Origin: Haliclystus octoradiatus
Lineage: Eukaryota; Cnidaria; Staurozoa; Stauromedusae; Haliclystidae
Direction of reading: 5' to 3'
DNA: 64,000 nt
Assembly: GCA_916610825.1 (NCBI GenBank)
Contig: OU744450.1
Coordinates: forward strand, 20,204,814 to 20,268,813
The notes below the pieces were generated by a model, which was given only the letters and a program-made list of their open reading frames with translations, made no database searches and was not told the origin of the DNA. Below are positions 60,082-64,000 of the stretch, one piece after another. How positions within the stretch are numbered: the stretch's first letter is position 1; every line of letters starts with the position of its first letter. Both the position numbers and the translations under genes were made by a program.

Positions 60082-60896
60082 TGAACGAATCATCACTCCA
60101 CGTGGTGTTAACTAGCTCTAGTAGTTTAGACTTACATCCGGATAATACAGCTTCCAATTTTCAAGTCAAGTTACCCTCACCGTTAAATCTGCAAATGGGG
60201 CACTGGCAATGTGCTGTAACTGAAATTAGCTTTCGACAGTCTTGGTATAATGTGCGATCTATGAAAAATGTGATAATATTGAAAAGTGCCAAACATATTT
60301 ACCCTATACACTTGGAACCTGGTTATTATGCAAGCATCAATGAATTAATTACAGCCTTACAAAAGACCGCTCTTGTTCAAAAGACAACCGTGGGTGATGT
60401 CAGTTCTATGCCTGCCTTTGAAATGGAATACAGCAAACCATCTGGAAAGGTCTGGGTTAACGTTCCGGTACAGTGTTCATTGCATTTTGGCAACTCCGAT
60501 ATAGGGGCTATTATGGGTTTTCCGGTTGATAAAGTCATCCATCATCAGACGGCACACAGCAATCCTATAGAGGGACGTCACCAAGAAAATAATACCAGCA
60601 CTATTCTAGCCTCACCACAACGTCGATTTCAAGCTATTCATGTACACTCGGACATTGTCAAACATCAACATGTGGGCGATTTGACTGCACCGTTGTTACG
60701 AGTTGTCCCCTTGAATGGACAACATGGTGATTTTTATCATATGCAATTTCCCATTTTACAATTCAAACCTGTCAGTCAAGATCATGTCCACACCATAGGA
60801 ATCTATTTAACTACAAGTTTCAATGAAAAGTTGGCATTCCTCGATGGACAGTGTTCAGTACAGTTACTATTTCGCAGAACACCGGTACGTTATTGA
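60078..60896 (+). CDS. Minor capsid (penton-like) protein, mCP
   Basis: 272 residues with the family opening: a short polar start, then SSSSLDLHPDNTASNFQVKL and GHWQCAVTEISFRQSWYNV. This is the single-jelly-roll penton protein of Polintons and adintoviruses, forming the capsid vertices. It starts with ATG ATG inside the integrase stop (4-base ATGA overlap). It ends two bases before the next ATG. The frame is intact. Confidence 0.88.
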   Translation: MMNESSLHVVLTSSSSLDLHPDNTASNFQVKLPSPLNLQMGHWQCAVTEISFRQSWYNVRSMKNVIILKSAKHIYPIHLEPGYYASINELITALQKTALVQKTTVGDVSSMPAFEMEYSKPSGKVWVNVPVQCSLHFGNSDIGAIMGFPVDKVIHHQTAHSNPIEGRHQENNTSTILASPQRRFQAIHVHSDIVKHQHVGDLTAPLLRVVPLNGQHGDFYHMQFPILQFKPVSQDHVHTIGIYLTTSFNEKLAFLDGQCSVQLLFRRTPVRY

Positions 60897-60898
60897 AA

Positions 60899-61282
60899 AT
60901 GAGGACTCATTTTGCAGCTTACCCAATTCGTCAGCGTGGTGGGTTTGGTCTCGGTAATCTATTCAAAGGTGTTGTTTCAAGTCTCACCCCTATGCTAAAA
61001 AAGGGAGTGACAAGCGTTGGAAAACGAGCTCTCGCGACAGGTAGCAATGTGTTAAAAGATTATGGGAATGGAGTGGCGTTCAAAACGGCTTTAAAGAAGC
61101 GTGGTAAGGAAGGATTACATACCATGTTGGATGACGTGATTACCTACCCTTCAAAAAGACTTAAACGAGACGATAGTGGGATTACCAAGGCCAGTCGAGG
61201 TGTGATCAGCAAGCAGATAGGTCGTGGCAGAGTTGGCAAGAAACCTATTAGAAAACGACAAAGTAAAGATATTTTTAGTTAA
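60899..61282 (+). CDS. Glycine-rich basic virion protein
   Basis: 127 residues. Motif QRGGFGLGNLFKG (12-24) is followed by a hydrophobic/amphipathic helix (VVSSLTPMLKKGVTSVGKRAL) and basic segments, ending KPIRKRQSKDIFS. Proteins of this shape sit between the capsid genes in adintoviruses and resemble adenovirus pVI/pX-like minor virion proteins, proposed to be membrane-active or DNA-binding and cleaved by the protease. QRGG (12-15) is an adenain-like site placed like a propeptide. The upstream GTG is not used; the ATG at 60899 is. Confidence 0.75.
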   Translation: MRTHFAAYPIRQRGGFGLGNLFKGVVSSLTPMLKKGVTSVGKRALATGSNVLKDYGNGVAFKTALKKRGKEGLHTMLDDVITYPSKRLKRDDSGITKASRGVISKQIGRGRVGKKPIRKRQSKDIFS

Positions 61283-61288
61283 ACATTG

Positions 61289-62599
61289 ATGATGACCCAC
61301 CCGCAATTTAACGAAGCTAGTTGTAGTTTATCTGAAACGGATTTGTTTGCACCTCCTTTTGTACAGTCTGTCATTGAAAGTAGTCAATACGAGGATGTTT
61401 ACCCGTCAAATTCACTCACTGCAGGAGGATCAATTGAGTTTGTCCTATCTGATTCCACTGAAAGACTAATAGATTTGGCTCGCAGCTCCTTACATATAAA
61501 ATTACGCATTACCAACGAAGATGGAACACCTATTAATATTGACGCCAAAGTGGCGTTAGTGAACAATGCTTTATCGTCCATCTTTTGTCAGACGGATATT
61601 CAGCTGGATGGCCGCGTCATCTCAAGCTCCATGCCCACTTATCCGTATCGATGTCTACTGGAGAGTTTGTTAAACTATGGTTCCGATGCAAGAAAAACTC
61701 AATTGTATACACAAATGATGACGAAGGATACAAGTGGTCATATGGAAAATTCCGAACCTAATGGTCCTAATGTAGGGTTCAATGAACGCCAATCACAAAC
61801 TGAACGGGGTAAAGTGGTCTCGCTGCAAGGCAGAATTCATGCGGATTTATTCGCCTGTAATAGACTATTGTTAAACGCCCTTCCTCTTAAATTGATTCTA
61901 CATCGAAGTAAGGACGCTTTCGCATTAATCTCTCCTGACGTGGGAGTCAATTACAAGATTAAACTTTTGAGTGCTGTCTTCAAAGTAAAACGTGTCACAT
62001 TGACGGACGCTCATTTTCTCACCGTACAGAAGCAACTGGCGACCCAACCGGCTTTGTATCCAATTGATAGAATTTTGGTTAAAAATTTCACTCTCTCTGC
62101 TTTGGTATCTCATCAAACCTTGAATCACTGCATCACAGGCACCCTACCCACCCGAGTATTCATTGCTTTGGTTGACAATGTGAGTTTCTCTGGCACAGCA
62201 AATACAAATCCGTTTAATTTCAAGAACTTTGATTTGACCAGTTTGGCCTGCATTGTTAATGGAAAATCATGCCCGGCAAAACCACTGCAACTGAATTACG
62301 GAAAAGATGAAATTGCTGATGGCTATCATTCTCTATTTCAATCAATGTCTAAATCCTACATTGATGAAAGTATTGATATATTACCTTCTGAGTATAAGAA
62401 TGGCTATTGCATTTATGGTTTTCATTTGGCGCCGACTGCAAGTGTTACTGGACATACGGAGCCTAAACGCACTGGTGATTTACGCATCGCTCTCTCATTT
62501 GGAACACCACTACCGCAGACGGTGACATTGTTAATGTACGCAGAATTTGATTCGTGTATTTCTGTGGATAAATCTAGACACGTTTTGACAGATTTTTGA
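61289..62599 (+). CDS. Major capsid protein (double jelly roll), MCP
   Basis: 436 residues. Opens HPQFNEASCSLSETDLFAPP, then TAGGSIEFVLSDSTERLIDL and SSLHIKLRITNEDGTPI, the recognisable Polinton hexon start that leads into the first jelly roll. The second half holds VLVKNFTLSALVSHQTLNH-like strands. It makes the capsid shell with the vertex protein. The ATG at 61289 is in a short 6-base gap after the previous stop. The frame is intact. Confidence 0.88.
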   Translation: MMTHPQFNEASCSLSETDLFAPPFVQSVIESSQYEDVYPSNSLTAGGSIEFVLSDSTERLIDLARSSLHIKLRITNEDGTPINIDAKVALVNNALSSIFCQTDIQLDGRVISSSMPTYPYRCLLESLLNYGSDARKTQLYTQMMTKDTSGHMENSEPNGPNVGFNERQSQTERGKVVSLQGRIHADLFACNRLLLNALPLKLILHRSKDAFALISPDVGVNYKIKLLSAVFKVKRVTLTDAHFLTVQKQLATQPALYPIDRILVKNFTLSALVSHQTLNHCITGTLPTRVFIALVDNVSFSGTANTNPFNFKNFDLTSLACIVNGKSCPAKPLQLNYGKDEIADGYHSLFQSMSKSYIDESIDILPSEYKNGYCIYGFHLAPTASVTGHTEPKRTGDLRIALSFGTPLPQTVTLLMYAEFDSCISVDKSRHVLTDF

Positions 62600-62616
62600 A
62601 GGGAGCATTTATCATT

Positions 62617-63162
62617 ATGGATACACAAAGTTTGAGGGACATTCTCCATGCAGATGATCAAATAAAAAAACATGGGTATATAGATGTCTTGGCCATGGAT
62701 TATTTTCAAACATTAACACCTGACTCAAACATTCGTGACATGGTCATTGTTGTAAACACAGAACCTAGCAATTTGATAGGGGCCCACTGACTTTTAGTCC
62801 ACACCAATCGGCGTGGGCATGTTAATTTTGTAGACTCCTTTGGTCGACCACCTAGTTATTATAACATGACTGAGAAATTGGAGACCTTGGGTACCTCATT
62901 ACACTGTATTGATGGAATACAACTTCAAAGCAACACTTCCGTGGCGTGTGGACAATTTGCAATATACTTTGCGTATGGATTGACAAGACAGCGAACAATG
63001 GCCGACATTTTAACGGATTTCTCCTTACAAGATCAGGATTACAATGAAAATGTTGTAAAAAGTTTCATAGAACATAAATTTCCTGACTATCAGAGGACTC
63101 GATTACAGGATCAAAAGTACTTTATTAGACAAACAGTTCGAAGTCTGTTAAATTTTATCTAA
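62617..63162 (+). pseudogene. Adenain-like maturation protease, nonsense-broken
   Basis: Cysteine protease of the adenovirus type, which processes virion proteins in Polintons. The ATG at 62617 is followed by a helical N terminus and NTEPSNLIGAH, ending at TGA (62788-62790). The frame continues in phase to TAA at 63160. In the family the residue after the catalytic His (62785-62787) is Trp; TGG to TGA explains the stop. Downstream are the acidic residue of VDSFGRP (62833-62835) and the catalytic Cys of VACGQF (62947-62949), both intact, with no other stop. So a single base kills it, or the TGA is read through (TGA-C context). The family start is consistent with the 62617 ATG. Confidence 0.88.
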
Positions 63163-63778
63163 TCAAGTTGCACGAAATAGCTTCTGTTAAAACAAACTGT
63201 ATGATTCATCAGTATGAATTTTTGTAAATAGAATATAACTTAGTTGAATACATTGATATGAGTCTTACCTGATTGTCTTTTTATGCTTTCTCTTTGAGAC
63301 GAGTTTGTTATAAAGTCTGTCTTACTTCCATGCGATTGATGACATAAATCTGAAACGTGTCAAGGTTCACTTTGCGAAGCATCAATACGCGACGCTTCTC
63401 ATCATTGCGAGGCAGCCTGTCTACAGCGGGCAGACTCGGTGGTCACTCTATATACATGTAGTCGGTAAAAACATTTGTTTCATTGCATCACTTGAACGAA
63501 TGACATTAAGATAATTGGGTATGAATTCCCATCTATACGGGGTGCCTCCCCCAGTAGAATAACGTACGATCATTTCATTGACCAATCAGTAATCTACGAA
63601 TCATTAAAATGTGGGAGTCCAAAGTAGACTGACACAGTTATGTTTCAATGTAGCCAATCAGCAGTCTATATTAAGAAGATCACTACGTTCTAGAGTCAAA
63701 AGAAGTTTCTATACCTCGTGATCAGCTATAGGAGTATAAAAGACGTGCACCTCTCATATTAATCCTTTTCAACTCATC
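63163..63778. other. Gap before the right-edge gene
   Basis: No coding region is seen. It probably contains the 3' end of the capsid cluster transcript and the promoter of the next gene. Sequence near 63400-63445 (GCAGCCTGTCTACAGCGGGCAGACTC) has small inverted pieces. The terminal repeat of the Polinton is not recognisable here. Confidence 0.5.
63735..63741 (+). promoter_or_regulatory. TATA box of the right-edge gene
   Basis: TATAAAA, 38 bases before the ATG at 63779, in a context (GGAGTATAAAAGACGTGC) like that of the leftmost gene (GGGTTATAAAAGTC). Confidence 0.6.
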
Positions 63779-63955
63779 ATGGATATATTCCACCATCGTG
63801 TGGAATTCCTCCATGAGAGTGAAATTTATGAATTGTAAGTATATTACATCAATTTTACTGAGTATCTCTATTGAGTACATGAATGAATGTTTGAAACTAT
63901 CTCTATACTATCTACGTAGGCTAGCCGCATATGTATCAATGGAAGCGGCAAACGC
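63779..63955 (+). CDS. Partial spliced gene at the right edge
   Basis: Exon 1 (63779-63834) starts at ATG with MDIFHHRVEFLHESEIYE and ends at a GTAAGT donor (63835). An acceptor TACGTAG (AG at 63918-63919) opens exon 2 (63920-63955), which continues in frame as LLAAYVSMEAANA and ends at a GTGAGT donor (63956). Small exons of 56 and 36 bases with phase 2 junctions. The predicted peptide is helical. The gene runs out of the window and its family is unknown. Position and TATA box suggest a Polinton gene, but a host gene right of the element is possible. Confidence 0.55.
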
Positions 63956-64000
63956 GTGAGTTTTCAAATTTGAATCTCAAATGAACTAGCGATAGGTTTT

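Noticed and set aside
62422-62709. Minus-strand 95-codon frame across the MCP end
   Set aside because: It overlaps the conserved MCP and protease frames and has no motif of its own.
63163-64000. Right terminal inverted repeat of the Polinton
   Set aside because: No inverted CGCAACGAT units were found; the end must lie beyond the window or has diverged.
1-64000. tRNA or rRNA genes, CRISPR arrays, riboswitches
   Set aside because: No cloverleaf A/B boxes, rRNA core or spaced direct repeats were recognised by eye; the context is eukaryotic.

Overview
This is animal nuclear DNA. It is AT-rich, has spliced genes with GT-AG introns, and is packed with transposable-element debris typical of invertebrate metazoans: a Maverick/Polinton, P-element, PIF/Harbinger, Penelope, DIRS-like and LINE pieces, and many small inverted-repeat elements. 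The mixture suggests a marine invertebrate (a tunicate or another deuterostome would fit), but nothing here fixes the species. I found no bacterial operon, CRISPR array, rRNA or tRNA gene.

Region 1, about 1-49.3 kb, is gene-poor and repeat-rich. In order it holds: a promoter-like CRE/E2F cluster (3.54 kb); a nonautonomous element with about 94-bp terminal inverted repeats (6.62-7.48 kb); an unidentified broken coding remnant (7.8-9.4 kb); a frameshifted P-element/THAP9-like transposase on the minus strand (9.5-11.8 kb); a broken PIF/Harbinger transposase with an intron-like insert and a 67-bp hairpin element (12.4-13.6 kb); a foldback-type element present twice in opposite orientation (20.45-21.84 kb); a candidate first exon behind an NRF1-like site (21.9 kb); a Penelope-like GIY-YIG remnant flanked by an inverted copy of its own 3' end (23.3-24.6 kb); a LINE endonuclease fragment (27.0-27.5 kb); a young 1.7-kb nonautonomous LTR retrotransposon with nearly identical LTRs and a 4-bp target duplication (29.97-31.67 kb); a 313-bp inverted-repeat element with a 9-bp target duplication (32.35 kb); a HECT-domain (G2E3-like) remnant (33.4-34.5 kb); and a DIRS-like RT/RNase H remnant (46.6-47.7 kb).

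Region 2, about 49.4 kb to the right edge, is most of a Maverick/Polinton, a virus-like giant DNA transposon. It opens with a CGCAACGAT-based minisatellite. An orphan 385-codon gene reads rightward. The protein-primed DNA polymerase B gene reads leftward in five exons and carries four C2H2 zinc fingers at its N terminus. From a divergent promoter carrying four GGGCAAG boxes, a tightly packed rightward cluster follows: packaging ATPase, two small basic or structural proteins, a short ORF, an integrase with a chromodomain, minor capsid protein, a glycine-rich basic virion protein, major capsid protein and an adenain-like protease. The cluster has the full set for protein-primed replication (POLB), insertion (INT), genome packaging (ATP), double-jelly-roll capsid assembly (MCP, mCP) and maturation (PRO). 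The protease is interrupted by one TGA directly after the predicted catalytic His, so this copy is probably not autonomous unless the stop is read through or the enzyme is supplied in trans. A further spliced gene starts at 63.78 kb and runs out of the window. The right terminal repeat is not in view.

Most interesting: the complete, almost intact Polinton with its one broken gene; the intron placed exactly in the polymerase catalytic motif A; QRGG sites in three proteins that resemble adenain cleavage sites; the orphan 385-aa protein with a SUMO-interaction-like motif; the young TRIM-like LTR element; and the Penelope element with its inverted terminal copy.
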